From assembly GCF_000010165.1 (NCBI RefSeq), contig NC_012491.1, positions 4,099,501 through 4,163,500 of the forward strand: DNA of 64,000 nucleotides, written 5' to 3'. Under the pieces are notes generated by a model. It saw only the letters and a program-made list of their open reading frames with translations, was not told the DNA's origin and did not search any database. This DNA is from Brevibacillus brevis NBRC 100599. Lineage in GTDB: Bacteria > Bacillota > Bacilli > Brevibacillales > Brevibacillaceae. Both the position numbers and the translations under genes were made by a program. This document shows, piece by piece, positions 41,542-50,227 of this stretch. Positions within the stretch are counted from its first letter, which is position 1. The number at the start of each line of letters is the position of its first letter.

Positions 41542-41769
41542 AAAAAACCGCGCTGAACACAGCACGGATTTTGGGCGCAATGATAGGATTTTCACCTAAG
41601 GCATTGTATGATATCCGTTGTTCTTAACTAATTCCAAGGCCGATTATCACCCAGCACAAAGAAACTTTGCTACATGGCAAAATTTCAAAGGTTGAATCTA
41701 GACCTTTTGTATGGAATTGCTTTAGTTAAGAACGACCGCCGACATCAACATCTCTCCCTAGATATGGTT
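41542..41769 (-). ncRNA. Structured non-coding RNA candidate, about 228 nt
   Basis: Minus strand. A strong promoter (41776-41805) and an intrinsic terminator (CCGTGCTG/CAGCGCGG then TTTTTT, 41542-41567) bracket a sequence that folds into one long hairpin. GTTCTTAACTAA pairs exactly with TTAGTTAAGAAC (12 bp), continued inward by ATTCCA/TGGAAT and outward by TGATGTC/GATATCA and CTAGGG/CCTTAG; two small hairpins cap the top. No ORF with a ribosome site. The extended hairpin with internal bubbles resembles 6S RNA in general form, but I could not match sequence, so it is left unnamed. Confidence 0.55.
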
Positions 41770-41775
41770 CTTTTT

Positions 41776-41805
41776 ACTATAGCGCATGTGATACTCTGGC
41801 GTCAA
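41776..41805 (-). promoter_or_regulatory. Strong promoter of the structured RNA
   Basis: Minus strand TTGACG (41805-41800), 18-base spacer, TATAGT (41781-41776). The -35 box overlaps the stop codon of a macro-domain gene remnant. Confidence 0.75.
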
Positions 41806-41962
41806 TCCGCTTCGAATTTGTACAGCTTCACACCATAACCAGCAAAAATATCTTCAAGCTGTTTACGTACCACATCCCAGTCTCCACCTGCTAATCCGCA
41901 GCCGATTCCGTATGGAATGGCGAGGGTCAGCTTTTCTTTTTTCGCGTTGGCCAGAACCTCTT
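41802..41962 (-). pseudogene. C-terminal remnant of a macro-domain-like (ADP-ribose phosphatase) gene
   Basis: Minus strand reads EVLANAKKEKLTLAIPYGIGCGLAGGDW, then VVRKQLEDIFAGYGVKLYKFEAD and stop. IGCGLAGGDW is a landmark of Appr-1''-p-processing macro-domain proteins. The frame is closed upstream by TAA at about 41965, so only the last 50 codons survive, next to the start of a repeated accessory segment. Confidence 0.65.
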
Positions 41963-41993
41963 ATACGATAAGCGCAAAAAAAGAACGGGGCGC

Positions 41994-42103
41994 GGCGGTT
42001 GTTGATACTGAATTTCTTTCAAAATATCTCTATTACGTTGAATAAAGTTGATATACTGTTGTTAATTGATGTACTGTGTTGTACGATGTATATACAGGAG
42101 GTA
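41994..42103. repeat. Repeat copy 1 of a PadR-type promoter region
   Basis: About 110 bases match 43764-43878 with scattered differences: GCGGTTGTTG, ATTTCTTTCAAAATATCTCTATTACGTTGAATAAA-type core, then TGTACTGTGTTGTACGATGTATAT and CAGGAGGTA. Here the promoter and ribosome site lead to no intact gene. The preceding AAAAAGAACGGGGCGCGGCGGT (41977 on) also matches the left arm of the terminator at 44789. Confidence 0.8.
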
Positions 42104-42199
42104 GGCGTGAAAGGCAGAACAGATATAACGTATATATGAAAAACAAACCCGTTTACAAGAGTATTTCAAGGAAAAGAAGGCATTTAGGGGGGAACATAC

Positions 42200-42310
42200 A
42201 TGTGAAAAAAGAGGAATTTACCGATTGTTAGGACAGAATGGCGTTGGTAAAACAATTATGAAGATGATTACAAACTTAATGATGAGATTTTGTCATTGGT
42301 GGAGATGATA
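42200..42310 (+). pseudogene. Fragment of an ABC-2-type drug exporter ATPase
   Basis: Short frame reads RGIYRLLGQNGVGKT, then MKMITNLMM, corresponding to the Walker A region (GLLGPNGAGKTTTIKMI) of BcrA-like ATPases that often follow PadR-type regulators. It has frameshifts on both sides and no more of the gene survives. Confidence 0.6.
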
Positions 42311-42377
42311 GCTGTGTGATTAATAGGGAACAACAAGCAACCACCTATACAATATGAATAGAGAAGAGGAATGTCTT

Positions 42378-43547
42378 ATGAAAATACATAGTCAAATTAT
42401 AGTTGCAAGTATGGCCCTTGTAATAACTGGAAGTTCCCTGCTATACACATCGCCAACCTCAATTGTAAAAGCAGAGCCCACTCAAAATGTATCTAGTTCG
42501 TTACAAACAAGCACTCAACGAGATCATAATTCCGTCGAGCAAGCAATGCGGGAAACATTGCTACTGGGATTCCCGGGGATACTTGCTAAAACTTCTGAGG
42601 GTGGAAAAACGTGGGGTTATGCGGCTGGGGTAGCGGATCTGAGCACAAAGAAACCAATGGAAACAGATTTTCGCTTTCGCATTGGTAGCGTGACGAAGAC
42701 GTTCACCGCAACGGTTGTACTTCAATTAGCTGGAGAGAACCGCTTGAATCTAGACGACTCCATCGAAAAATGGTTGCCTGGTGTCATTCAAGGAAACGGA
42801 TATAATGGTAAACAGATTACCATCCGGCAAATATTGAATCATACAAGTGGGATCGCTGAATACTCAAGGTCAAAAGACGCTGATTTTATGGATACAAAAA
42901 AATCGTATACGGCTGAAGAAATAGTGAAGATGGGGATTTCTCTGCCCCCAGACTTTGCCCCAGGAAAGAGATGGTCTTATTCAAACACAGGATACGTATT
43001 ACTGGGGATTCTTATTGAAAAAGTAACCGGAAACAGCTACGCGGAAGAGATTGAAAATCGGATTATTGAACCGCTTGAATTGTCGGATACATTCCTACCT
43101 GGCAATTCAAGCGTTATTCCAGGCACCAAGCATGCTCGGGGATATTCTCAACCAGACGAAGCAAGTGAGATAAAAGACGTTACTTTTTATAACCCAAGTG
43201 CAGGTAGCTCGGCTGGAGATATGATTTCTACTGCTGACGACATAAATAAATTCTTCTCTTCCTTGCTCGGTGGCAAATTACTAAAGGAACAGCAACTAAA
43301 AGAAATGCTTACTACAGTTCCTACAGGAAAAGCAGGAATGGATGGATATGGTCTTGGAATCATTGAATTTAAGCTTCCAAACGGTGTCTCGATATGGGGA
43401 CACACAGGTGGCATTCTAGGGTTTTCTACTTTTGCTGGAGGTACACTTGGAGGCAAGCATACGTTGGTCGTCAGTTTGAACAGTTTAGGTAGAGATAACA
43501 GTCCTAATCCTTTTACAAATATTTTACTTTCTGAATTTAGCAAGTAG
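42378..43547 (+). CDS. Secreted serine hydrolase of the class C beta-lactamase / DD-peptidase family
   Basis: 389 aa. Signal peptide (about 1-32, MKIHSQIIVASMALVITGSSLL...), then a Beta-lactamase fold with the active-site SVTK (104-107), YSN (201-203) and HTGG (342-345) that replaces KTG. The family includes D-Ala-D-Ala carboxypeptidases, esterases and beta-lactamase-like proteins; no resistance is implied. AAGAGGA is 8 bases before ATG 42378. It sits between two copies of the PadR promoter segment, in AT-richer accessory DNA, which suggests acquisition or rearrangement. Confidence 0.9.
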   Translation: MKIHSQIIVASMALVITGSSLLYTSPTSIVKAEPTQNVSSSLQTSTQRDHNSVEQAMRETLLLGFPGILAKTSEGGKTWGYAAGVADLSTKKPMETDFRFRIGSVTKTFTATVVLQLAGENRLNLDDSIEKWLPGVIQGNGYNGKQITIRQILNHTSGIAEYSRSKDADFMDTKKSYTAEEIVKMGISLPPDFAPGKRWSYSNTGYVLLGILIEKVTGNSYAEEIENRIIEPLELSDTFLPGNSSVIPGTKHARGYSQPDEASEIKDVTFYNPSAGSSAGDMISTADDINKFFSSLLGGKLLKEQQLKEMLTTVPTGKAGMDGYGLGIIEFKLPNGVSIWGHTGGILGFSTFAGGTLGGKHTLVVSLNSLGRDNSPNPFTNILLSEFSK

Positions 43548-43600
43548 GAAAAAGGGAAATTTTGTAATAGTTTTTATAGTAAAATATACCTTTCTGGTTC

Positions 43601-43642
43601 AAAATCCCCAACTTACTTTCAAAAAAGGATTTGGGGATTTTT
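43601..43642 (+). terminator. Terminator of the serine hydrolase gene
   Basis: AAATCCCCAA pairs with TTGGGGATTT followed by TTGGG. Confidence 0.7.
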
Positions 43643-43763
43643 GGGATTTCGTCGGCAACTTTTTAAACCTTGCCCCTCTCAAAACGCGCCCGGAAAACCC
43701 GCGCTATACAAGGGCTTATGCGCCACTAATGCGTAACATTGCCCGCTGTTTCTGCTTGCGTTC

Positions 43764-43878
43764 GGCGGTTGTTGGTACTCTATTTCTTTCAAAATATCTC
43801 TATTACGTTGAATAAAAAGATTCTGATATACTATTGATTAACGAAGTACTGTGTTGTACGATGTATATGCAGGAGGTA
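43764..43878. repeat. Repeat copy 2: PadR operon promoter region
   Basis: Second copy of the 41994-42103 segment, here leading directly to the intact PadR gene. TGTACTGTGTTGTACGATGTATA resembles known PadR operators (ATGT...ACAT dyads); it lies just before the ribosome site, fitting autoregulation. Confidence 0.8.
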
Positions 43879-43884
43879 CAATAC

Positions 43885-44217
43885 ATGAATGTAGAAGATT
43901 GGAAATCACAAATTAAGCGAGGAACACTCGATTTTTGTATTCTATTGCTAATAAAGCAACGACCATATTATGGGTATGAAATCATAAGTAAGTTAGAGCA
44001 GTATCCTATTATTGCTGCAAAAGAAAATACAATTTATCCCTTGCTTAGAAGATTATTGAAAGAAGAATATATTTCTTCATCTTGGCAAGATAGTACAGAG
44101 GGCTTGCCACCGAGAAAATATTATACCATTACAGAAAAAGGAAACGAATACTTAAACGCTATGTCCTTAGAATGGGATAATTTATTAACAGCTATATCAG
44201 AAATTAAGGGGAGTTAA
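43885..44217 (+). CDS. PadR-family transcriptional regulator
   Basis: 110-aa winged-helix regulator. LDFCILLLIKQRPYYGYEIISKL and TIYPLLRRLLKEEYI...RKYYTITEKGNEYL are the core PadR motifs, with a short C-terminal dimerisation helix (PadR-s1 type). ATG 43885 lies 6 bases after AGGAGGTA. PadR-type repressors often sense antibiotics or lipids and control ABC exporters or HAAS-domain membrane proteins. The next gene starts after 3 bases and is its likely partner. Confidence 0.93.
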   Translation: MNVEDWKSQIKRGTLDFCILLLIKQRPYYGYEIISKLEQYPIIAAKENTIYPLLRRLLKEEYISSSWQDSTEGLPPRKYYTITEKGNEYLNAMSLEWDNLLTAISEIKGS

Positions 44218-44220
44218 ATT

Positions 44221-44778
44221 ATGGATAAAATTATGAATGACTATCTTGAAAAAATCGGAAAACATTTGAAGCCTATGTCCACTCCCGAGCGTATTGACAT
44301 TGTAAAAGAAATCAAAAGTGTAATGCTTGAATTGCAACATAATGGTGTATCTTCTGAGCAAATCATCGAACGGTTAGGAAACCCAAAAGAATTAGCGAAA
44401 GCATACTTAGGTGAAGCCATTTCAAAGAACAGTACATTTAGTTGGCGTAAATTCGGCGCTGTATTTGCATTTTGTAGCAGCTTTGCAAGCGTAAGCGGTA
44501 TTTTTGTTTTGCCGATTATCAGTACTCTTTCCATTGCTTTAATGATTAGTGGAGTTATTACACCAATAGGCGGAATTATTAAATTTATCGGGTATCTTAT
44601 GGGACATGATATTGCCGGAATAACATTCGAATTTGGAGCATTTACAGCAACCCGCCCAATGCAGTACTTGCCAATTTCTATTGTGAGTGGTGTGTTGATG
44701 TTTTTGTTGGGGAAAGTGTTATGGAAACTTACAATGAAATATATACACGCAATTAGTCAGAAAAAGATAAAATTGTAA
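44221..44778 (+). CDS. HAAS/DUF1700-domain membrane protein
   Basis: 185 aa. The N-terminal 60 residues (DYLEKIGKHLKPMSTPERIDIVKEI...LGNPKELAKAYL) are the HAAS three-helix domain that pairs with PadR-type regulators. Then come about four transmembrane helices. HAAS proteins act as anti-regulators or membrane sensors in PadR modules; this is the usual two-gene arrangement. No transporter gene follows: a terminator ends the operon 10 bases after the stop. Confidence 0.85.
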   Translation: MDKIMNDYLEKIGKHLKPMSTPERIDIVKEIKSVMLELQHNGVSSEQIIERLGNPKELAKAYLGEAISKNSTFSWRKFGAVFAFCSSFASVSGIFVLPIISTLSIALMISGVITPIGGIIKFIGYLMGHDIAGITFEFGAFTATRPMQYLPISIVSGVLMFLLGKVLWKLTMKYIHAISQKKIKL

Positions 44779-44788
44779 TAATAAAAAG

Positions 44789-44834
44789 AACGGGGCGCGG
44801 CGGTCATTCATAGACCAACCGCACCCCGTTTTTA
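44789..44834 (+). terminator. Terminator of the PadR-HAAS operon
   Basis: AACGGGGCGCGGCGGTC pairs with GACCAACCGCACCCCGTT followed by TTTT. Its left arm is repeated at 41985. Confidence 0.85.
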
Positions 44835-44968
44835 CTATGGGTGTGTCACGCAGTAGAACGCTGATTTTGAGGGAAAAGGTATAAAACCCTTACCCCTTTC
44901 CTTTGCTTCCAAAATGTTGCCTGAGACGACTTGAACCCATTCAGTTATAACGATCACTTCTTGTCTCG

Positions 44969-45550
44969 TTACAACTGCTCACGCAAAAACAGTTCGGGAT
45001 AGATCAGAACAAGTCCGTTCGAATCTACTGTAATGTTCTCCATGAATGTTCCTGCCAGGTATCGATAGACAGAAGAGTCCCCTTTGCTTTCTAGCAACGT
45101 ATATTGCTGCTGCACTTGTCTGTACGTCAGCTCATGGGCTGAGAAATAGGCTACTTGTATATACTGAGGTTCTAATTGGGTATACGACAACCGGCGGATT
45201 GGCAGTGTATTCGTGAAAGGTGTACAAGAAATATCAATATCGATACAGCCAAAAAGCTCGGAAATGGGCTCACCCGTTTCGTTCGTCCAATTTCCCTTGC
45301 CATCCGATGAAAGATGTAAAGCGCCTTCTTCCCCCATGATTCCCATTGAAACCTCTCGCGTGACCCAATTTGAATCCAGGACCATTTCATATTGGATTCT
45401 GGTAAGGGTAGCGTCATCCAGCCTTCCGATCACCATGCTATTTACGTGGATTCTGTTCGACCCCTCCCGTATTCTCAAGTGCTCATATCCGACACCTGCC
45501 GTCGGTTTCCAGATAACATTCGTTGGTAACACGCGAAGCCCTCCGATCAT
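44969..45550 (-). CDS. Putative glycolipid-binding protein (DUF1089 family)
   Basis: 193-aa all-beta protein. Short blocks VNSMVIGRLDDATLTRIQYEMVLDSNW, GCIDIDISCTPFTNTLPIRRL and AYFSAHELTYRQVQQQYT are the family's conserved parts; the fold is a beta-barrel proposed to bind glycolipids. GGGGAAC precedes the ATG. Monocistronic, divergent from the amine oxidase gene. Its true role is unknown. Confidence 0.85.
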   Translation of the reverse strand: MIGGLRVLPTNVIWKPTAGVGYEHLRIREGSNRIHVNSMVIGRLDDATLTRIQYEMVLDSNWVTREVSMGIMGEEGALHLSSDGKGNWTNETGEPISELFGCIDIDISCTPFTNTLPIRRLSYTQLEPQYIQVAYFSAHELTYRQVQQQYTLLESKGDSSVYRYLAGTFMENITVDSNGLVLIYPELFLREQL

Positions 45551-45687
45551 TTGTTCCCCTTTCCTCTATCCTATCATTTCTTGGATGAAAATGGTAGAGC
45601 CCTGTATGATCGGCTTACACAACGCATACCTGCGTCATCCATGGAATAGGATCATAGTACCGGAAAAGAATGGAAAGGAGACAATCG

Positions 45688-47148
45688 ATGGGTAATCCCT
45701 CCTTCTCCTTAACACAACCTGACATGCTGTCCATTATTCGCAACGGTCTCCCAAAAACCCACTCCCCCCTCCATATCATCATCGTTGGGGCTGGAATGGC
45801 TGGTCTTGTTTCTGCCTCGTTGCTTAAAGCAGCAGGGCACAACGTAACGATTTTGGAAGCTGCGGACCGGATAGGCGGGAGAGTTTTCACACTGCGCTCT
45901 CCTTTTACCCATGGGCATTATCTAGAAGCTGGGGCCATGCGTATTCCTCATACGCACGAACTTACCCTCGCATACGTGAGGAAATTCTCTCTTCCCCTTC
46001 ATCCATTTGTCAACAGCTCTTCCAACGACATCCTCTCTATAAATGGCATCAAAACAAGACGTTGGATCTATGAACGCAATCCCGACATCCTCCGCTTCCC
46101 TGTAGCCCCGCATGAAAAAGGCCGTACTTTCAATGAGTTAGCCGGTCAGGCCATTAATCCTGTCATCGACTTCATCAAACTCAATCCAGCGACGAACTGG
46201 CCCATCGTCGTCCAAAAATACGATCGTTTTTCCATGGATCAATTCTTGCGCTTCAATCCTGTTGGCCCTTCCTTATCCTCCCCTGCTATCGATATGATCA
46301 AGGTCATGACTGGCTTCGAGGGCTTCCCTGAGCTCGCTTTTCCCGAAATTCTACGAGACTTCATCCTGTTCGATCCTTCTACACGTTTTTACGAAATAAC
46401 AGGGGGATTTGACCAGCTACCACAGGCATTTCTCCCACAATTACAGGACCATATATACTTCCGGCATAAAATGACGCGAATCGTCCAGACGGGAAACCAA
46501 ATAACCATTTCTGGCGTTCGTACTGACACAGACGAACGATTTCAGGTGACCGGTGATATCACGATTATTACCATCCCTTTTACCGTCTTGCAGTTTGTTC
46601 AGGTCGAACCGTACGACCTGTTTTCCTATCAAAAATGGGATGCCATTCGTCAACTCCACTATGTTTCCTCCTCTAAAATAGGCATTCAGTTTTCTCAGCG
46701 TTTCTGGGAAGCACAGGGAATAAGGAGCGGACAAACCGTAACGGATTCACCTATTCGTCTCTCCTACTTTCCCAGCCACGGGTTTGATCAGCCCGGAGGT
46801 GTCGTATTGGTCAGTTACACATGGGAGGATGACGATCTGCCATGGCTCAGCATGTCGAGAGAAGAACAAGTGATGCAAGCGGTAAAGCATCTGGCTGACA
46901 TTCATGGGGAGCAGGTGTACAATACCTTCGTAACGGGGGTCACACATAATTGGGCGTTGCAGCCTTATGCTGCTGGTGCCTTTGCCTTTTTCAAACCGTT
47001 GCAGGAGACGGAATTAACTCCCTACATTGGTGCGCCTGAAGGAAAAATTTACTTTGCGGGGGAGCACACCTCGAATGAACATCACGGCTGGATTCAAGGG
47101 GCGATTGAGTCTGCTGTACGCGTGGCTGTAGAGGTGGGGAGAAAATAA
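45688..47148 (+). CDS. Flavin monoamine oxidase-family protein
   Basis: 486 aa. FAD-binding Rossmann motif IIVGAGMAGLVSASLLKAAGH (about 31-51) with a following EAADRIGGRV; a C-terminal FAD-contact motif IYFAGEHTSNEHHGWIQGAIESAVR (about 453-477). It belongs to the L-amino-acid/amine oxidase superfamily and would deaminate an amine or amino acid, producing hydrogen peroxide. ATG 45688 has AAAGGAG 8 bases upstream; the frame opens earlier at 45670 without a site. No signal peptide is obvious. Substrate not identifiable. Confidence 0.9.
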   Translation: MGNPSFSLTQPDMLSIIRNGLPKTHSPLHIIIVGAGMAGLVSASLLKAAGHNVTILEAADRIGGRVFTLRSPFTHGHYLEAGAMRIPHTHELTLAYVRKFSLPLHPFVNSSSNDILSINGIKTRRWIYERNPDILRFPVAPHEKGRTFNELAGQAINPVIDFIKLNPATNWPIVVQKYDRFSMDQFLRFNPVGPSLSSPAIDMIKVMTGFEGFPELAFPEILRDFILFDPSTRFYEITGGFDQLPQAFLPQLQDHIYFRHKMTRIVQTGNQITISGVRTDTDERFQVTGDITIITIPFTVLQFVQVEPYDLFSYQKWDAIRQLHYVSSSKIGIQFSQRFWEAQGIRSGQTVTDSPIRLSYFPSHGFDQPGGVVLVSYTWEDDDLPWLSMSREEQVMQAVKHLADIHGEQVYNTFVTGVTHNWALQPYAAGAFAFFKPLQETELTPYIGAPEGKIYFAGEHTSNEHHGWIQGAIESAVRVAVEVGRK

Positions 47149-47210
47149 GCGGAGGTCTGTACAATGAAAGATTCCGTACATTCCCCCGCCACTTATCTAC
47201 TACGATTCTT

Positions 47211-47780
47211 TTACGAATTCCATTCATATTCTTTTCGAAGCAACGCCAGCTTCATAAGATCAATGTACATCCCATTTTCAAATTCCGTTTCTCGATGGAT
47301 TCCTTCCACTTGAAAGCCAAATTTCTGGAGCAAATGGATCGATGCCGTATTTCGTGTATCTGCGTCGGCTTCTATTCTGTTTAGATGCATATGCGTAAAC
47401 CCGTACGCGATAATGGGCCGCAGTGCTTCCGACATGATCCCCTTATTCCACCACGAAAAATTCAGATCATACCCAATCTCTGCTTTGTTATGTACCGCAT
47501 GATAATGTTTATAGCCGCAGCTGCCAAGAAATTTTCCAGTAGAACGATCCGTGACCGCCCACCTGATTCCCTGCTTTTGTTCAAATAAGTCTCGATACCA
47601 CCGAAGTTCGTTTTCAGCATCTGCGATCGATTCAAACCTCGCGATCCCTACGTATCTCGCCACATCTTCATGTGACAACACTTCAAGAATATCTTCGATG
47701 TCTTGTTGTTCAGGTTGTCGAAGGATCAATCTGTCTGTTTCGATGACAGGGAATTGATCGAACATCGTCGGGTTACTCAT
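47211..47780 (-). CDS. GNAT-family N-acetyltransferase (RimJ/RimL type)
   Basis: 189 aa. IETDRLILRQPEQQDIEDILEVL at the start, then FLGSCGYKHYHAVHNKAEIGYDLNFSWWNKGIMSEALRPIIAYGF, the acetyl-CoA binding part, and LNRIEADADTRNTASIHLLQKFGFQVEG, all RimJ/RimL-type marks. It would acetylate an N-terminal or small-molecule amine. No partner gene is obvious. Confidence 0.92.
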   Translation of the reverse strand: MSNPTMFDQFPVIETDRLILRQPEQQDIEDILEVLSHEDVARYVGIARFESIADAENELRWYRDLFEQKQGIRWAVTDRSTGKFLGSCGYKHYHAVHNKAEIGYDLNFSWWNKGIMSEALRPIIAYGFTHMHLNRIEADADTRNTASIHLLQKFGFQVEGIHRETEFENGMYIDLMKLALLRKEYEWNS

Positions 47781-47828
47781 GATAAGAACCTCCTCGAAAA
47801 CGTATGATGAGAGATTTTTTGTGCCTAC

Positions 47829-48416
47829 TTACAGCATCTTACGAAAATGATATTCCATTTCTCCACCCAAGGCTGCTAGAGTATCACCTGTTTCACGGAA
47901 ATCATGGGTATAAATCGTTTCAAACGGCCCAAAATCCGTTTGCTTATAAAACTCAAAGCAAGGGAAGCCATCATGCGCTCCTTCAATCTGCACAAGACCA
48001 TCCCTTTTCGCCGTTACCGACAATAAGTAGTCAACCGGTGGTGCATGCTCATTCAGGGGATTACTCGCACTTGCGCTCATTTCAAAGCTCACTTCTTCAT
48101 CCGTTTTCCATATCATATTCCTGCACAAAATGCCCTCCGTACTCGCTTTTCCCTTTCGCAGCTGAATCGAGCCATCAGGATTCGTGATTTTCTCTGTTGT
48201 GATTCCCGTGTTCTGATAAGTAAAAATTTCTTTTTTCATAAAGTCTACGACAACCTCTTGCTCCACTCTGGAACGCATGGTGTTAACCGCATACGGGGTA
48301 AATTCACGCGAATCGCCTTCGAATTGAATGATTTTTCCTGTTTGCGGATCAGTCCTTGGTTCCGTCCATGATAAGGGGATAAATACACTTGCCCTGATTT
48401 TGATCAGGTTCACCAT
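47829..48416 (-). CDS. DUF3238-type protein
   Basis: 195-aa soluble protein starting MVNLIKIRASVFIPLSWTE; this opening and the all-beta pattern of the rest match the DUF3238 family known from Bacilli, of unknown function. GGAGGTG lies 10 bases before the ATG. No signal peptide. Not in an operon. Confidence 0.65.
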   Translation of the reverse strand: MVNLIKIRASVFIPLSWTEPRTDPQTGKIIQFEGDSREFTPYAVNTMRSRVEQEVVVDFMKKEIFTYQNTGITTEKITNPDGSIQLRKGKASTEGILCRNMIWKTDEEVSFEMSASASNPLNEHAPPVDYLLSVTAKRDGLVQIEGAHDGFPCFEFYKQTDFGPFETIYTHDFRETGDTLAALGGEMEYHFRKML

Positions 48417-48762
48417 ACTTTGACACCTCCATGTGTGATTGTTCTTCTAAGACAAATATGTGATGTTTTGGTGCGGAATGAACTGATACCGCCATGAGCA
48501 ACGCTTTTCTACAATGATCCTGGTTTAGTTTACACACGAGTAACTCACAGATGATAGCTGTTCTCTTCTCCTCGTCATATTGTATGGCGAGATGATAGTA
48601 CCAAAATGGTATACCGGAACCCCTTATGGTGCAAGAGGTCCCGGTCTTCTAAATCACCAGGTAATTTTAAATTTCTTTCCGGATCCACTGAAACATCTAC
48701 GATTTAATTGTCCTTACGCACTAACAGTGAGCAACACTCCACATGACTGGATGGATTGGGCT

Positions 48763-49197
48763 TCATTTTCGTAAGGCGAGCTTCGTTTTACCAACCGATC
48801 TTACATTTGCTGAATTCCGTTGGACTATCTTCCGTCGGTTTACCCTATTCCTAGACCCCGGCCCTCGAAGGATTGCAATTACACTTGAAGCGGAGACTCC
48901 AGGAAAAGAAGGGAGTGCAGCGGTGACGATAACTGCTCTGAATCCAGGTTGATCAGGGTTGATAAACGATCTAAATTTTGCCGTGAAATTTCCTTTAGCG
49001 TCTGTAATAGTAAAGGCAGGGATTACGACACCAAAAGTATTTTCGGTTGCAAAAACGACTACGATCCCTGCTTTAGGACGTCCGTTCACCTTGACTTGTC
49101 CCGAGAGATTCGATGTTTCCCCGGCTACGATTATGGTTGGTACGGCGATCATGGTCATCGTAGCTTTTTTTCGTTTTGTTCCCTTTATTGAACTCAT
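48763..49197 (-). CDS. Ig-like (Big_1-type) domain protein
   Basis: 144 aa. TMIAVPTIIVAGETSNLSGQVKVNGRPKAGIVVVFATENT...FTITDAKGNFTAKFRSF is a single Ig-like domain of the Big_1/carboxypeptidase-regulatory sort. A basic C-terminal tail (GPGSRNRVNRRKIVQRN) follows. It has no signal peptide or anchor. GGAGGTG lies 8 bases before the ATG. Could be a surface or spore-coat component, but this is only a guess. Confidence 0.7.
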   Translation of the reverse strand: MSSIKGTKRKKATMTMIAVPTIIVAGETSNLSGQVKVNGRPKAGIVVVFATENTFGVVIPAFTITDAKGNFTAKFRSFINPDQPGFRAVIVTAALPSFPGVSASSVIAILRGPGSRNRVNRRKIVQRNSANVRSVGKTKLALRK

Positions 49198-49614
49198 ACC
49201 TCAACACCTCCATTAACAGTTATGGTATTACACAGCATTACCATATGAAAATGGGGGAGGTTTGTCTGTTTGAATGGAGAGATGTTTGCAGGAAATGCTA
49301 GCCCTCTCCGCTTAGAGCAGTTGCATCTTGGCTTCGCCTCGTCCCACTGCTCTTGTCATTGTTTCCAACCTAATCAGAATGTCATCTATATGATTCTCTA
49401 TTTGCAACGCCTTTCCTTTCGTCCATATTCGGGTTAAACTGCCCGTTCATTTAACTTGGCAGCCAGTCTAGAACTTTATTATCCAGTCTAATGTATTGTA
49501 GTGCTTATAAAAATTCAATTAGCCCATCACCGTAATTTGGAAGCTCCTTAATTTCCAATTTGCAGGGCAATGGGCTATTTATGTTCTATTTAAGGCAGTG
49601 TAAGACACTGTCGT
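49198..49614. other. Intergenic stretch without a supported gene
   Basis: About 400 bases with no ORF that has a ribosome site. It holds a hairpin (TAGCCCAT/ATGGGCTA at about 49520-49576, with inner AATTTGGAA/TTTCCAATT), probably flanking the decayed IS110-type element to the right. Confidence 0.5.
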
Positions 49615-49957
49615 TTATAAGACATCATCGTCAGCTAACTCATCTGCCTGACGTTCGTAATCTTCTAAATTAGATGGGATCTTTAATTTCACTTTATCGC
49701 CATCAAGGATTACTCCCATTTTGCTCGCGTGTTTGAACGGATCATACGGTTTGTTGTTTTTTAAGGCATGAGTATAAAACTTGGGCTATCTTACCGCATA
49801 CATCACCTATTGCTTTTCTCTTCGCCATTCCTCGATCAACTAATCGTTTATAGTAAACACGAAAACTATTTTCACTTATTTTTGGAGATATTAACAGTAA
49901 AGTCATTAAGAATAGAACTCTGCGAGTATCTCTAACACTTTTTATTTCTATCTTCAC
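49615..49957 (-). pseudogene. Decayed IS110-type transposase C-terminus
   Basis: Minus strand reads VYYKRLVDRGMAKRKAIGDV then CGKIAQVLYSCLK, a typical C-terminal helix of IS110/IS116 transposases (Y-R-L-V-x-R-G-x-x-K-x-x-A). A frameshift follows and the other frame continues NNKPYDPFKHASKMGVILDG to a stop at 49615. Only the last quarter of a transposase remains. Confidence 0.7.
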
Positions 49958-50227
49958 TCAATAGTGCAAAAAAAGAAGATAGGATTTTACGGAGCTATAT
50001 GTCCTTTTTCAAGGATTTAATTAAACTAACAAAGCAGAACAGCTCAATTGACTAAGTGAATTATTATACTTTGTACATATTCGCAAAATCAATTTAATGC
50101 TGCCCGATTTTCGGCAATGGTACAATGTTCTTTCACTCTCTAACGGTAAGGCAGGCCATGAGTACGGCCCTGCAAGTGCTCCAACACCTTCCGACATCAG
50201 TCTATATCACACGGCCCGCGGCAGTGG

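Noticed and set aside
41514..41800. T-box or amino-acid riboswitch upstream of the MutS2-like gene
   Set aside because: The conserved T-box sequence and known aptamer cores (FMN, SAM, TPP, lysine, purine) are absent; kept instead as an unnamed structured RNA.
48580..48774. 64-codon ORF between the DUF3238 and Ig-like genes
   Set aside because: No Shine-Dalgarno, no recognisable domain, end overlaps a convergent gene; might be a fragment but cannot be supported.
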